This document shows, in pieces, positions 21,329 through 32,535 of a stretch of DNA of 64,000 nucleotides (position 1 is its first letter; each line of letters starts with the position of its first letter). The notes below the pieces were generated by a model. That model had not been told where the DNA came from, ran no database searches, and worked only from the letters and a program-made list of their open reading frames with translations. The DNA comes from Canna indica (Eukaryota > Streptophyta > Magnoliopsida > Zingiberales > Cannaceae), in NCBI GenBank assembly GCA_034359265.1, contig CP136894.1, positions 25,574,501-25,638,500 on the forward strand, given 5' to 3'. Both the position numbers and the translations under genes were made by a program.

Positions 21329-22150
21329 ACGGAGCAACAAACACCGTCCTCTGCAGGGCTTTTCCGACCTTCTTAATTAGAGAAACACTCTTTCGTGGAA
21401 CACTCCCACACATTCACCAACCGATTCTCTTCATCCCGGATCTACTCAAAGAAAGAGGACACCCTCCTCTACATCAGGCAAGGACCACACAAGTCCCTGA
21501 GAGACTATGTGTGAAGGTTCCAAACAGCAGTGGCAGAGATCCCGAATCTCGACCCCCGAGTCAAACTCTAGTCCATCAAATATAGGTTGAAGCCTGGATA
21601 CTTCGCCGATCAGATCGCCTTGATGAAACCCTACAAGGGAGACTTGGTGGGCCTTTCGGACAAAAAAGGTCCTAGTGGACCAAGGCAGCTCGACCGACAT
21701 TCTCATCTACTCTATCTTTGAGAAAATGCAGCTAACTGAAGCCCTACTCACACCCTGCAAGGGAGACTTGGTGGGCTTCTCGAGAAAAAGAGTCGGCATC
21801 CGAGGCGCCATATGGCTAAGGATCACATTTAGCTCCAGCCGAAAGCAAAAATGATCGATATACAATACATAGTCATCGACATCTCTAGTCCTTATCACAT
21901 GATCTTGGGACGGCTCTCCTTAAACAATTTAGGAGCCTTGTATCAACCCCCCACGTGGCATTGAAATTCCCCATTTTAAAAACGGAAGTAGGCCTACTCC
22001 ACGTTGACCAAAAAGAAGCCCGACGATACTACAAGAAATGCCTCAAACAAAGAACCACCAGGCTAAAGAAAGAGCCTCATACTTCACCTTAACATGCACC
22101 TTTGACAACTGCATGTAAGCAACCGACAGGAATCCCCGAGCAAAGCTCAA
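21329..22150 (+). pseudogene. Ty3/gypsy gag-protease relic, right part
   Basis: It opens NGATNTVLCRAFPTFL, a conserved plant gypsy gag block, in frame with 17077-17079 across the CACTA element. After a frameshift the gag continues as YIRQGPHKSLRDYV and AVAEIPNLDPRVKL to about 21640. An aspartic protease follows near 21664 (VLVDQGSSTDILIYSIFEKM), with the flap-side block SSPYHMILGRLSLNNLGAL near 21880. There are several stops and frame changes. The VDxGSSxDIL form is typical of the Tat/Athila side of plant Ty3/gypsy elements. No reverse transcriptase follows; an unrelated Copia fragment begins near 22240. Confidence 0.75.
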
Positions 22151-22239
22151 GCCAAGACAAGTGAAAGCCGCACGGATGAGAGCTTACATCAAGTCTCTAG
22201 ATGACCGTTGAATCCAAAAGATGGTCCAGTGATGCTCAA

Positions 22240-23946
22240 TTCCAAGTATATTTTTGAGAGGTTCTGGGTTGAAGCTATCAACACGACAAACTACACTATA
22301 AATCGAGTTTATCTCAAACCTGGAACTGTTCAAATTCTCCATAGAAGGGAAGAAAATCTAATCTCATAAATTTTCATGTTTTTGGAAGCATGTGCTATGT
22401 TCTTAATGATCGGGAGTACCTTGGCAAAATGAACAACAAGAGTGATGAAGCCATATTTATGAGCTATTCTACAAATAGCAAGGCCTACTGTGTTTACAAC
22501 AAAAGGACAAAAACTATGATGGAGTCTGCAAATTTGAAAGTTGATTATTCTCAGAGCAGCCAGGTTCTAACTACTGATGAGAAGAGAGTTGCAATTGAGA
22601 TCAAAACCAGTGTTCACTACCAAGGTCATTGATCAAGCAGTTGAAACTGAAGATGAAACTAACATTGTGATTGATGCTTAACAAGATGAAGAAAGAGGAA
22701 TAGATTAGCCTACAAAAATTCTCAAAAATCATCCTCTTCAAAATGTGATAGGAAATGTAAGTAATGGAGTCGAGACCAGAAATCAATCAAGGAAGAGTCA
22801 TCAGGATATGATTAGATATTCCTATTATACTTCTAAAGTTGAACCAAAAAATGTGAAGGAAGCCATGAAAGATGAATACTGGATTTCTGCCATGCAAGAG
22901 GAGTAACAATAGTTCAGAAGGAATGATGTATGAGAGCTTGTGCCAAGACCTGAAGGTGTAAATATTATTGGAACCAAGTGGATTTTCAAGAACAAAACTG
23001 ATGAAGCAAAAAACATAACAAGGAATACTGCCTGATTTGTTGCTCAGGGCTTTAATCAGATTGAAGGGCTAGATTATGATAAAACCTGTGCATCAGTTGC
23101 TAGACTAGAATCTATTAGACTGCTTCTAGCCTTATCCTACTGTATAAAGTTTAAACTATTCCAAATGGATGTTAAAATAGCTTTCTTGAATGGGTTCCTC
23201 AATGAAGAAGTATATGTTGAATAGCCCAAGGGTTTTGAAGATCCTGCCCATCCTGATCATGTATACAGACTGAAGAAAGCTCTTTATGTACTTAAACAAG
23301 CGCCTAGAGCCTGGTATGAAAGACTCACTCAGTTCCTTCTTTTGAAAGGTTACAAAAGAGGAAGTGTTGACCAAATTTTGTTCATCAAAAGAAAGGAGTC
23401 AGAACTGGTAATTGCTCATATTTTTGTAGATGGCATTGTATTTGGTTCAACCTCAAAAGCTTATGTGAATCAATTCGTGGAAGACATGAAATCTGAGTTC
23501 TAGATGAGCATGGTTGGAGAGACGAGTTATTTCCTCAGTCTCAAACTGAAGCAAGCTAAACAAGGGTTATTCATCTCTGAGAGTAAGTATGTTAAATACA
23601 TGATTCACAAGTTTGGAATGGATAGTTCTAAGCCAGTTAGAACTAAGCAAAAATGAAGAAGGCAAGAATGTTGATCCTAGTCTTCATAGAAGCATGATTG
23701 ACAGTTTATTATATCTGACAGCTAGCAAGACATGATTCAAGTTTCAGTGTTGGATTATGTGCTAGATATTATGCAAATTCAAAAGAATCTCATCTTCATG
23801 CAGTCAAAAGAATTCTGAAATATGTTAAAGGTACTGTAGATTTTGGACTATGGTATGCTCTGGAATCTAATTCCTGTCTTGTAGGGTTTACTGATGTAGA
23901 TTAGGCTAAAAATATTGATGACATAAAGAGTACTATAGGTGGACGT
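22240..23946 (+). pseudogene. Copia pol relic A: integrase end and reverse transcriptase
   Basis: Homology starts in the integrase C-terminal part (FWVEAINTTNYTINRVYLKPG), then MCYVLNDREYLGKMNNKSDEA. The reverse transcriptase region follows: KNVKEAMKDEYWISAMQEE, IIGTKWIFKNKTDEA, LFQMDVKIAFLNGFLNEEVY and [19 protein letters not shown]. The catalytic YVDD motif reads FVDG. Many stops are scattered (near 22904, 23033, 23222, 23502) and frame changes occur after 23650. The frame runs to 23946, where a Sirevirus-like element interrupts it, and resumes at 32124. It is the same family as relic B at 45815-47027, in the opposite orientation. Confidence 0.85.
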
Positions 23947-25367
23947 TGTTGGATGGACCTTGACACTAGAAGGGGGGGTTGAATAGTGTCAATCCCCTTT
24001 TTTTAAAAATTTCTTTTAACTTAATTTTTTCTTAGTTTAATGGGATTGTTCTTTAATGAATCATATGATCACAATTCAATCACAATGATGAAAGCAAGTA
24101 AAGAGCAATGCAAACAAAACAGTTTATAGTGGTTCGACCAACCGCCTACTCCACTATCTTGGCTCCTTACCAAGGATTTCTAAACACTACTTTATATAAA
24201 TTATGTTTCCCTTTTAATACACTTGAGGACACCCTTCTCCCACACTTGGAGAACACCTCAATCCTATTCACCTAGGCAAAACACAACTCTACAAAGTTAA
24301 CTCTAAGTGTTTCCTAGCACACCTAGCAAGCTATCAATTTGAAAACAAGATACAACAAAAATCAAATACAAGGAAAGAGCTAGAGAATGAAAGATTAAAC
24401 CAAGCTTCTTTCTACCATCTTCTCGTCTTCAACTTGCATCCGAAAGATAACTCAATGGATACAGCCAAGTTGAAGCAGAAAGAAGCAGCGCCTGGATTCG
24501 CTGTTGAGAATGGAAGCAGAGGGCGCGCGCAGGTGTAGGTCTTTGAAGGCTTTAATGATCTCTTTTAATGCTCAAGTAAGATTGCAAAAAAGTGTCTAAT
24601 GAAGTTTGGTGAGGGGTATTTATAACCCCTCAAACGAACGGCCGTTCAACGGATAAAAAATCGACCGTTGAAGCCATTCGGTCGCAAGGCCGATCGACCA
24701 ATCGGTCGATCGACGGATCGATCGCCAGTGCGACAGCTCATAGCTAAGAGAGGCCGGTCGACCGATGGGTCAACCGCCAATAATTATTCTGTCACTCGGT
24801 CGATCGATTGGCTGCAACGTGTCGCTCTAACTTATGATAGGTCGATCGCTACTCTCGGGCATTTTATCGCCTCTGTCGGTTGACCGATCGGTCGACCGAC
24901 ACAACCTATCTATTCTGTCGTTGCCACCTTTGGTCGATCGACTGGTCGACCGAATGCCTCGGCCAAGTTCTAGCGATCTTCAGTTGACTAGTCGATCGAC
25001 CGAATAGGCTGCTGCGCCATTCTAATGTCTCGTTCGGTCGACCAACCGGTCGACCGAACCCAGGCTGAGGATGTTTAGTTCCTTATATTTTTACATGCCA
25101 TTTCTAAGGGTTTGGTTACCAAGTTTCAAGTTGGATAACCTTACATTTTAGGCTTGGGATAAACTATCCTAAGGATATATTACATTGAATCTACTTGACT
25201 TAATCCTCGAGCCTTTCTTCAATGATCTTTTCCATCGTCTTGATTGAATGGATTTGGCATGAGTATCGCAACCTCAACCTGAACTCAAAACTTCACACTA
25301 GGATTAAATACATGTTTGATATCATCAAAATAAAGATCGAGGCTTAAGAGAGACCCTTAAGCCAACA
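23947..25367 (-). repeat. 3' LTR of the Sirevirus-like element
   Basis: 1421 bp. Between 24645 and 25070 it holds an array of GGTCGACC-type palindromes and variants such as GGTCGATCGACC. A TATA-like TATTTATAACCCC segment lies near 24618, next to the array. Confidence 0.9.
24645..25070. repeat. Array of GGTCGACC palindromes (LTR copy 1)
   Basis: More than a dozen CGGTCGACCGA or one-mismatch versions (GGTCGATCGA, GGTTGACCGA), irregularly spaced by 20-70 bp. Equivalent arrays lie at 31385-31820 and 49070-49490. Confidence 0.85.
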
Positions 25368-25690
25368 ATCTCCCCATTTTTGATGATGACAAACATAACA
25401 TTAGAATTTAAGAAAATATAAGCATTTGTGAGTTTGAGTTAAGACATTCAAGAGTTAGGGTATGCAAGAAAATATAACATTTGCATTCCATTACTTATAA
25501 CTCAACCTATGCTCCCCCTATCAATGTGCATATTAACTTTTCTATAAGTTAACTTATGCTCCCCCTACCATTGTGCATGTTCTTCTTAACTCCCCCTAAC
25601 TATATTTCTTCCCCTTAACTATAAAACTCACACTACCTATATGTATCGTGAAAAACAAGTGTGACCTTTCTTTTTCTCCCCCTTTTGACA
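25368..25690 (-). other. Multiple polypurine tracts of the Sirevirus-like element
   Basis: On the minus strand, AAAAATGGGGAGAT directly abuts the 3' LTR (25368-25381). Further AGGGGGAG-type tracts lie at about 25511, 25557, 25591, 25609 and 25676. The first would prime plus-strand DNA synthesis. Several such tracts in a row are a reported Sirevirus trait. Confidence 0.75.
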
Positions 25691-25930
25691 TCGATCAAAA
25701 AGGGTAAGAATCACGGTACAACTAATGATATTTCATTACAAAACAAAAAAACCGAGAAAGCCACAAAAACCAAGTATCATTTACCACTATAGTCCTTCCC
25801 ATCAATGTGAGCCTATAGAAAGCAAACATCAATAGGTCGCAAAGCCCCACTATAGAGCAATACATAAGTGTGATGACACTTTTATAGAATGTAAGTTTTG
25901 AAATAATGTAAATTTTGAAGAAAATTCTCT

Positions 25931-26812
25931 TTAAACACAAGGTAAAGCACAAATTCCTAGTTGCATCCTAAAGGTTGTGAAACTTTCTTCAACTAAGGGT
26001 TTTGTAAATATATCGGCAAGTTGTTTATCGGTGGATACAAATTCTACCGATATATCTCCCTTAGCTACATTATCCCTAAGAAAATGATGTCTCAAATCAA
26101 TATGCTTAGTTCTAGAGAGTAAGATAGGATTTTTGGTTAAATTAATTGCACTAGTATTATCACAATGTATAGGTATGCAAGAATACCTAAGTCCATAGTC
26201 TAAAAGAGTTTGTTTCATCCAAAGGACTTACGCACAATAACTAGCCGCGGCGATGTATTCCGCTTCGGTAGTTGAAAGCGCAACCGAGTTTTGTTTCTTT
26301 GAGAACCAAGAAACAAGACTCGCTCCTAGGAATTGACAACACCCACTAGTGCTTTTCCTATCTATCTTACATCCGACAAAATCAGCGTCCGAAAAACTGA
26401 TTAAATCAAATGATGCATGACATGGATACCATAATCCTAAGTCAACCGTACCCTTTAGATATCTCAATATATATTTTACCGCACTTATATGAGACATCTT
26501 AGGGAAAGATTGAAACCTAGCACATAAACACACACTAAACATGATATCAGGTCTACTTGCGGTTAAATAAAGGAGTCTACCGATCATACCTCGATATCAT
26601 TTTTTGTCTACTTTAATGCCCTCTTCATCTTTGTCAAGCTTGATTGATGCGCTCATAGGTGTAGAAGCTATCTTGGCTTCATTCATTCCAAATCTTTTGA
26701 TGAGCTTCTTTGTGTACTTAGCTTGATTGATGAAGATTCCTTTGTTGGCTTGCTTGATTTGGAGACCAAGCATGAAGGAGAGCTCTCCCATCATGCTCAT
26801 CTCAAATTCATC
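25931..26812 (-). pseudogene. Sirevirus-like pol, C-terminal part (reverse transcriptase end and RNase H)
   Basis: Continues the pol frame after the stop at 26813. It holds MSMMGELSFMLGLQIKQ and INQAKYTKKLIKRFGM (26597-26800), LLYLTASRPDIMFSVCLCAR to STTEAEYIAAASYCA (26228-26587), and the RNase H end HCDNTSAINLTKNPI, SRTKHIDLRHHF and STDKQLADIFTKPL (25931-26218). The pieces are in one frame, separated by single in-frame stops at about 26597 and 26228. These are consistent with CGA-to-TGA and CAA-to-TAA changes. Confidence 0.85.
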
Positions 26813-28822
26813 CTACATACACTTAGCAAACCACTCACAAAGCATTTCATTAGTGGCACCAAAAATTATATCATCAACATATATTTGAACTAATAATATG
26901 TCATTTTCATGATGCTTAATGAAAAGTGAGATATCCGCTTTTCCTATGTCAAAACCTTGTTCGATTAAGAAAATAGAGGGTCTTTCATACCAAGCCCTAG
27001 GGGCTTGTTTTAAACCATATAAAGCCTTTTTAAGTTTGAAAACATAATTTGGAAACTCAAAACTTTCAAAACCGGGGGGTTGTTCAACATATACTTCTTC
27101 ATTTATAAAACCATTTAAAAAAACACTTTTCACATCCATTTGAAAAAGTTTAAAACTTTTAAAGCTAGCAAATGATAAAAGCATCATAATTGCTTCTAAT
27201 CTAGCTACGGGAGCATATATTTCATTATAGTCTATTCCTTCTTGTTGGTTGTACCCTTGTGCCACTAGCCTAGCTTTGTTTCTAATGACTAGTCCTTCTT
27301 CATCTAGCTTATTCCTAAATACCCACTTGGTTCCAATTATGGTTTGATCACTAGGCCTAGGCACTAAGTTCCATACATCATTTCTATCAAATTGGTTGAG
27401 TTCTTCTTGCATGGCTAATACCCAAAATTCATCTTCTATAGCTTCCTTAACATTCTTAGGCTCTACTTGTGAAACAAAAGCTACATATTGACATAAATTT
27501 TTAAGCTTAGAACATGTTACCACTCCCGTTGAAGGCTCTCCAATGACTTGATCTATTGGATGATCTCTTACCACTCGGTATTCTTTAGGGAGAGGTGGTA
27601 GAGCTTCTTCTTCATCATCTTCAACTTGAGGTTGACTTGAGGAGGGAGGTTCTTCATGTTGGGTCTCCTCAATATCTTCATTCTCCACTTCCTTATCATG
27701 AAGTGTGAGATCCTCAAGCTCCTCACCTACATTCACAATCTTGACATTTCTTGAAAAATCATTAGTTTCATTGAAAGTAACATGCATGGATTCTTCAACT
27801 ATCACAGTTCTACGGTTATAAACTCTATAAGTATTAGAACTAGTGGAGTAACCTAGAAAAATTCCTTCACCGGATTTAGCATCAAAATTTTCTAAATTCT
27901 CCTTAGTATTTAAAATAAAGCATTTACATCCAAAAACATGAAAATATCCCACATTTGGGATTTTACCATTCCAAAGCTCAAAAGGGATTTTCTTGATTTT
28001 TGATCTTAATAAAACACGATTAAGAACATAACAAGAAGTATTTAGGGCTTCGGCCCAAACATATTTATGCAAATTATTCTCACACAACATGGTCCTAGCA
28101 ATTTCTTGGAGGGTTCTATTCTTCCTCTCAACCATCTCATTTTGTTGAGGGGTCCTAGGGGAATAAAAGGTATGTTGAATACCTAAATCATCACAAAACT
28201 TGAAAAAAATTTCATTCTTAAACTCCCCTCCATTGTCACTCCTGATTTTCAAAATAGAAACTCCCTTTTCATTTGAAACCTTTTTTGCAAATTTTTTGAA
28301 AAACTCAAATGTTTCATTTTTCTTAGCAAAAAAGAAAACCCATGTAAATCTAGAAAAATCATCAACCAAAACATAGCAATAAAGCTTTCCACCTAGACTA
28401 GCTACATCACATGGATCAAAGAGGTCCATGTGTACAAGCTCAAGAATTCTAGATGTACTAACTTGATTAATACTATGGAAAGAATATTTTACTTGCTTAC
28501 CTAGTTGACATGCATCACAAAGTTTATCTTTTTCAAACTTTATCTTTGGTAAGCCTTTTACTAAGTCTTTCCTTGATATCTCTTGGATGAGGCTCATGCT
28601 AGCATGTCCTAACCTTCTATGCCACAACCAAGAATCATTTTCCATGGCAACTAAGCATCTAACATGAGGATTGGGCAAGACATTTAATTCTAGGGTGTAT
28701 ACATTATCTTGCCTATTTCCTATAAACATGATATCATTTGAGGGTGTGCTTCTAATAATGCATTTAGATGCTTCAAAGATTATTATGTACCCATTATCAC
28801 ATAGTTGAGATATGCTAATCAA
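26813..28822 (-). CDS. Sirevirus-like pol, integrase and reverse transcriptase (long open segment)
   Basis: An open segment of 669 residues. The zinc-binding integrase region has LWHRRLGHASM near residue 66 and CDACQLGKQ near 105. The core carries VHMDLFDP, RSDNGGEF and the PQQNEMVERKNRTLQE block, so the D, D and E of the integrase are in place. The reverse transcriptase shows [45 protein letters not shown] and the catalytic YVDD near residue 646. It ends at a TAG (26813-26815) that interrupts a continuing frame. The segment upstream, with the protease, is frameshifted. It inserts element DNA and copies its RNA in autonomous relatives. Confidence 0.92.
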   Translation of the reverse strand: MISISQLCDNGYIIIFEASKCIIRSTPSNDIMFIGNRQDNVYTLELNVLPNPHVRCLVAMENDSWLWHRRLGHASMSLIQEISRKDLVKGLPKIKFEKDKLCDACQLGKQVKYSFHSINQVSTSRILELVHMDLFDPCDVASLGGKLYCYVLVDDFSRFTWVFFFAKKNETFEFFKKFAKKVSNEKGVSILKIRSDNGGEFKNEIFFKFCDDLGIQHTFYSPRTPQQNEMVERKNRTLQEIARTMLCENNLHKYVWAEALNTSCYVLNRVLLRSKIKKIPFELWNGKIPNVGYFHVFGCKCFILNTKENLENFDAKSGEGIFLGYSTSSNTYRVYNRRTVIVEESMHVTFNETNDFSRNVKIVNVGEELEDLTLHDKEVENEDIEETQHEEPPSSSQPQVEDDEEEALPPLPKEYRVVRDHPIDQVIGEPSTGVVTCSKLKNLCQYVAFVSQVEPKNVKEAIEDEFWVLAMQEELNQFDRNDVWNLVPRPSDQTIIGTKWVFRNKLDEEGLVIRNKARLVAQGYNQQEGIDYNEIYAPVARLEAIMMLLSFASFKSFKLFQMDVKSVFLNGFINEEVYVEQPPGFESFEFPNYVFKLKKALYGLKQAPRAWYERPSIFLIEQGFDIGKADISLFIKHHENDILLVQIYVDDIIFGATNEMLCEWFAKCM

Positions 28823-29014
28823 GTTATGCTTTAAACCATCAACTAATAAAACATCCTTGATACATGGGTACCTATGTCACCAATGCCAACAATCTTACCT
28901 TTGGCATTGTCTCCAAATGTGACATGTCCACCATCTTTGCTTGATATGGTTGCGAACAAGTTGATATCTCCGGTCATGTGCTTCGAGCAACTGCTATCCA
29001 ACATTCAAGTACTC
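28823..29014 (-). pseudogene. Sirevirus-like protease region, frameshifted, DSG altered
   Basis: The frame between gag and the integrase segment is broken here. In an alternate frame the protease shows LDSSCSKHMTGDINLF, where the family motif would be DSG; the glycine reads serine, a G-to-A change. FGDNAKGKIVGIG follows. A second frame change near 28850 leads into LLVDGLKHNLISISQL of the integrase segment. Confidence 0.75.
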
Positions 29015-30646
29015 CTACTTGGTTGAGGATGCTTCTCCACCTATAAAAGGAGAAGACACTATCTTAGGTACCCAAATTTTCTTGGGTCCTTGGGTGTTAG
29101 TCACTTCTGGAACCCATGTGAATCTTGCATGTGGGTTCCTCCTTAATGCACAATCTTTGGCCATATGGCCAAAAATACCACACGAAAAATAATTACCATA
29201 AAATTTTCTTTGTGTGTGTGTGTGAGCATGTGAGTGTGATGATTTCTTTTTGTTGATAACTTTTGGCATGATATTTTGAATAGTTATCATTTTCTCATTG
29301 AGCATGCAAAGTTCTTTCTTTAATGTTAGCATGCTATCATTTAAATTTTCTACTGTATCACATAAATACTTATTTTCTTTTTCTAATTTTTCATTGTCTA
29401 TTTCTAGGTCCTTATTAGTCTTTTCTAGGGTGCACTTTTCTTCCTTAAGATTTTCTACATCTTTCCTAAGATCATTGCAGGAAAGTAACAATCTATCATT
29501 TTTAATTTCTAAGGACCTATTGTCTTTTCTGAGGTCCTTAAATTTTCTTCTAATTGCAATAAACTCATCATGCATTTGCTCAAATTCAATTTGTAATTCT
29601 TCTTGGGTAAATGAAATTTCACCAAAATTAAATCTTATCTCATCTTCCTTTGCCATCAAGCAAAGGTTTGCTTTTTCACTCCTTTCCTCCTCTTCACTTG
29701 ATGAGGCATCGCTTTCGTCCCATGTGGCCATCATTGCCTTATTCTTCCTTTTGTACTTTTCTTTCTTGTGAGGGTTGGAGGTAGTGGCCATCTTTAGAAG
29801 CGGGTAATCTTTTCTTAGGTGCCCCGTCTTGTTGCAATTGTAGCACATGTAGCCACTTCTTCCTTTTCTCATGCCTCCCTTCATGAAGCTCATGAACCTT
29901 CTTGCAAGCATCGCCATTTCTTCAAGGTCATCCGTCTCTTCCTCGGATGATGATGTCTCTTCGGCTCAGTGGGATGCTTTTAAGGCAATGGCCTTGCCTT
30001 TTGGAGCCTCTTCTTCTTGATATTGCTTCATGTGGGTCTCATGTGTCATGAGAGACTCAATAAGCTTGGTGATCTTCAATTGGCTCAAGTCCTTGGCTTC
30101 CATGATGGCGGTTACCTTGGACTCCCAAGATTTTGGAAGGGAGCGGAGGAGCTTCCTTACATTCTCCTCTTCCTTTATTTCTCTGCCAAGGTTAACTAAA
30201 CCATTCGTAATATTTTGGAACCTAGCATGTATGGCATCAATAGACTCATGTGAAAGCATTTTAAACATCTCATAATCATGAATGAGTAAATTGATTTTTG
30301 ATTCTTTTACTTGAGAAGTTCCTTCATGGGCGATCTCTAGGAACTTCCATATTTCATATGCGGACTTGCATGTGGAGATCCTATTAAACTCATTAATTGA
30401 TAGACCACAATATAGAGCATTGACAGCCTTGACATTTGTATTAAAAAGCTTAATTTCCTCTTGGTCCCATTGGTCCATATCCTTAGTAGGTTGTTTATAC
30501 TCTACTAAGATCATTCTCCATACACCCATGTCTAATGATTGAAGGAAGCCATTCATACGGATCTTCCAATAGGCATAGTTGCTTCCATCAAATAATGGTG
30601 GAGTATGGGTAGAGGACCCTTGAGCTAGTTGAATTTCACTAGACAT
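29015..30646 (-). pseudogene. Sirevirus-like gag, interrupted by one nonsense codon
   Basis: The N-terminal segment (30646-29966) starts with an ATG 57 bp after the LTR and has FDGSNYAYWKIRMNGFLQSL, SAYEIWKFLEIAHEG and LLRSLPKSWESKVTAI. This is the UBN2/gag helical domain. After a TGA at about 29966 the frame resumes with a serine- and glutamate-rich linker, a knuckle CYNCNKTGHLRKDY (last cysteine replaced by tyrosine), a long coiled coil (about 29640-29290), and a second knuckle YFSCGIFGHMAKDC (first cysteine replaced). Gag would assemble the particle. It closes at 29015. Confidence 0.85.
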
Positions 30647-30689
30647 AATTGATTGTAGGGAAGATGGTTAAATCTTAGCCTCCTACCTC

Positions 30690-30701
30690 GCTTTGATACC
30701 A
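30690..30701 (-). other. Primer-binding site of the Sirevirus-like element
   Basis: On the minus strand TGGTATCAAAGC follows the 5' LTR after two bases, complementary to initiator Met-tRNA with one change from TGGTATCAGAGC. Confidence 0.85.
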
Positions 30702-30703
30702 AT

Positions 30704-32123
30704 TGTTGGATGGACCTTGACACTAGAAGGGGGAGTGAATAGTGTCAATCCCCCCTTTTTTAAAATTTCTTTTAACTTAATTTTGTCTTAGTTTAATGGG
30801 ATTGTTCTTTAATGAATGATATGATCACAATTCAATCACAATGATGAAATCAAGTAAAGAGCAATGCAAACAAAGCAGTTTATAGTGGTTCGGCCAACCA
30901 CCTACTCCACTACCTTGGCTCCTTACCAAGGATTTCTAAACACTACTTTATAGAAATTATATTTTCCTTTGAATACATTTGAGGACACCCTTCTCCGACA
31001 CTTGGAGAACACCTCAATCCTATTCACCTAGGCAAAACACAACTCTACAAAGTTAACCCTAAGTGTTTCCTAGCACACCTAGCAAGCTATCAATTTGAAA
31101 ATAAGTTACAACAAAAATCAAATACAAGGAAAGAGCTAGAGAATGAAAGATTGAACCAAGCTTCTTTCCACCGCCTTCTCGTCTTCAACTTGCAACCGAA
31201 AGATAACTCAATGGATACAGCCAAGTTGAAGCAGAAAGAAGCAGCGCATGGATTCGCTGTTGAGAATGGAAGCAGAGGGCGCACGCAGGTGTAGGTCTTT
31301 AAAGGCTTTAATGATCTCTTTTAATGCTCAAGTAAGATTGCAAAAAAGTGTCTAATGAAGCTTGGTGAGGGGTATTTATAACCCCTCAGACGAACGGTCG
31401 TTCAACGGATAAAAAATCGACCGTGGAAGTCGTTCGGTCGCAAGGCCGATCGATCAGTCGGTCGACCGACGGATCGACCGCCAGTGCGACCGCTCATAGC
31501 TAAGAGAGGCCGGTCGACCGACGGGTCGACCGCCAATAATTCTTTCATCACCTGGTCGACCCATCGGTCGACTGATTGGCTGCAGCGTGTCGCGCTAACT
31601 CATGATCGGTCGACCGCTACTCTCGGGCGTTTTATTGCCTCTGTCGGTCGACCGCACGCATCCTATCTATTCTGCCGTTGCCACCTTCGGTCGACTGACT
31701 AGTCGACTGAATGCCTCGGCCAAGTTCTAGCGTTCTTCGGTCGACCGACTGGTCGACCGAATAGGCTGTTGTGCCATTCTAATGCCTCATTCGGTCGATC
31801 GACCGGTCAACCGAACCCAGGCTGAGGATGTTTAGTTCTTTATATTTTTACATGTCATTTCTAAGGGTTTGGTTATCAAGTTTCCCTTGGATAACCTTAC
31901 ATTCTAGGCTAGGGATAAACTATCCTAAGGATATATTACATTGAATCTACTTGACTTAATCCCCGAGCCTTTCTTCAACGATCTTTTTCGTCGTCTTGAT
32001 TGAAAGGATTTATCATGAGTATCACAACCTCAACCTGAACTCAAAACTTCACACTAGGATTAAATATATGTTTGTTATCATCAAAATAAAGATCGAGGCT
32101 TAAGAGAGACCCTTAAACCAACA
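30704..32123 (-). repeat. 5' LTR of the Sirevirus-like element
   Basis: 1420 bp, near-identical to 23947-25367 with scattered substitutions and small indels. The palindrome array lies at 31385-31820 and keeps more intact GGTCGACC sites than the other LTR, which shows more GGTCGATC. Confidence 0.9.
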
Positions 32124-32128
32124 GATGT

Positions 32129-32535
32129 TTGGTGGATGTTTTTATATTGGGTCAAATCTGGTGGCATGGTTGAGCAAAAAATAGAATTCTATCTCTCTTT
32201 ATTTTGCAGAGGCTGGAAATTTGGTAGTAGGCAGTTGCAGCACACAATTGATTTGGATGAAAAATATGCTATTGGACTATGGTTTCAAATTGGATGAAAT
32301 GGTATTATACTGTGATAATACAAGTGCCATCAATATTTCAAAGAATCCAGTTATGCATTCTCGCACAAAACATATTGATATTCGATTTCAGTACATCAGA
32401 AAACTGGTTGAAAGAAATGACTTACAACTGGAATATATTTCTACAAATAGATAAGTTGCTGATATCTTCACAAAAGCCTTGGATGAAGGGAGATTTAAGC
32501 AGTTGAGATCTGCTCTGGGATTATGTGTTGTATAA
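32129..32535 (+). pseudogene. Copia pol relic A, RNase H end
   Basis: Continues relic A after the Sirevirus-like insertion: GGCFYIG and LVAWLSKKQNSISL, then LIWMKNMLLDYGFKLDEM, YCDNTSAINISKNPV, SRTKHIDIRFQYIRKL, and VADIFTKALDEGRFKQL to the terminal stop TAA at 32533-32535. One internal TAG occurs at 32451. The RNase H family's EAE region reads FAEAGNLV, so a catalytic residue is altered. Confidence 0.85.

Larger units (their letters stand above)
23947..32123 (-). mobile_element. Sirevirus-like Copia retrotransposon, full structure, decayed
   Basis: LTRs 23947-25367 and 30704-32123 (both TGTTGGATGG...CCAACA) flank an internal region read on the minus strand: primer-binding site at 30690-30701, gag, protease, integrase, reverse transcriptase and RNase H, then several polypurine tracts. 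Target copies are GACGT (23942-23946) and GATGT (32124-32128), one C-to-T difference. Repeated purine tracts before the 3' LTR and palindromic repeats in the LTR are known traits of the Sirevirus lineage. The gag and pol frames are each interrupted by nonsense changes. It interrupts the RNase H domain of Copia relic A. Confidence 0.92.

Noticed and set aside
24645..25070. Regularly repeated palindromes suggesting a CRISPR-like array
   Set aside because: Spacing is irregular, repeats are degenerate, and the array lies within an LTR present three times in a plant genome.
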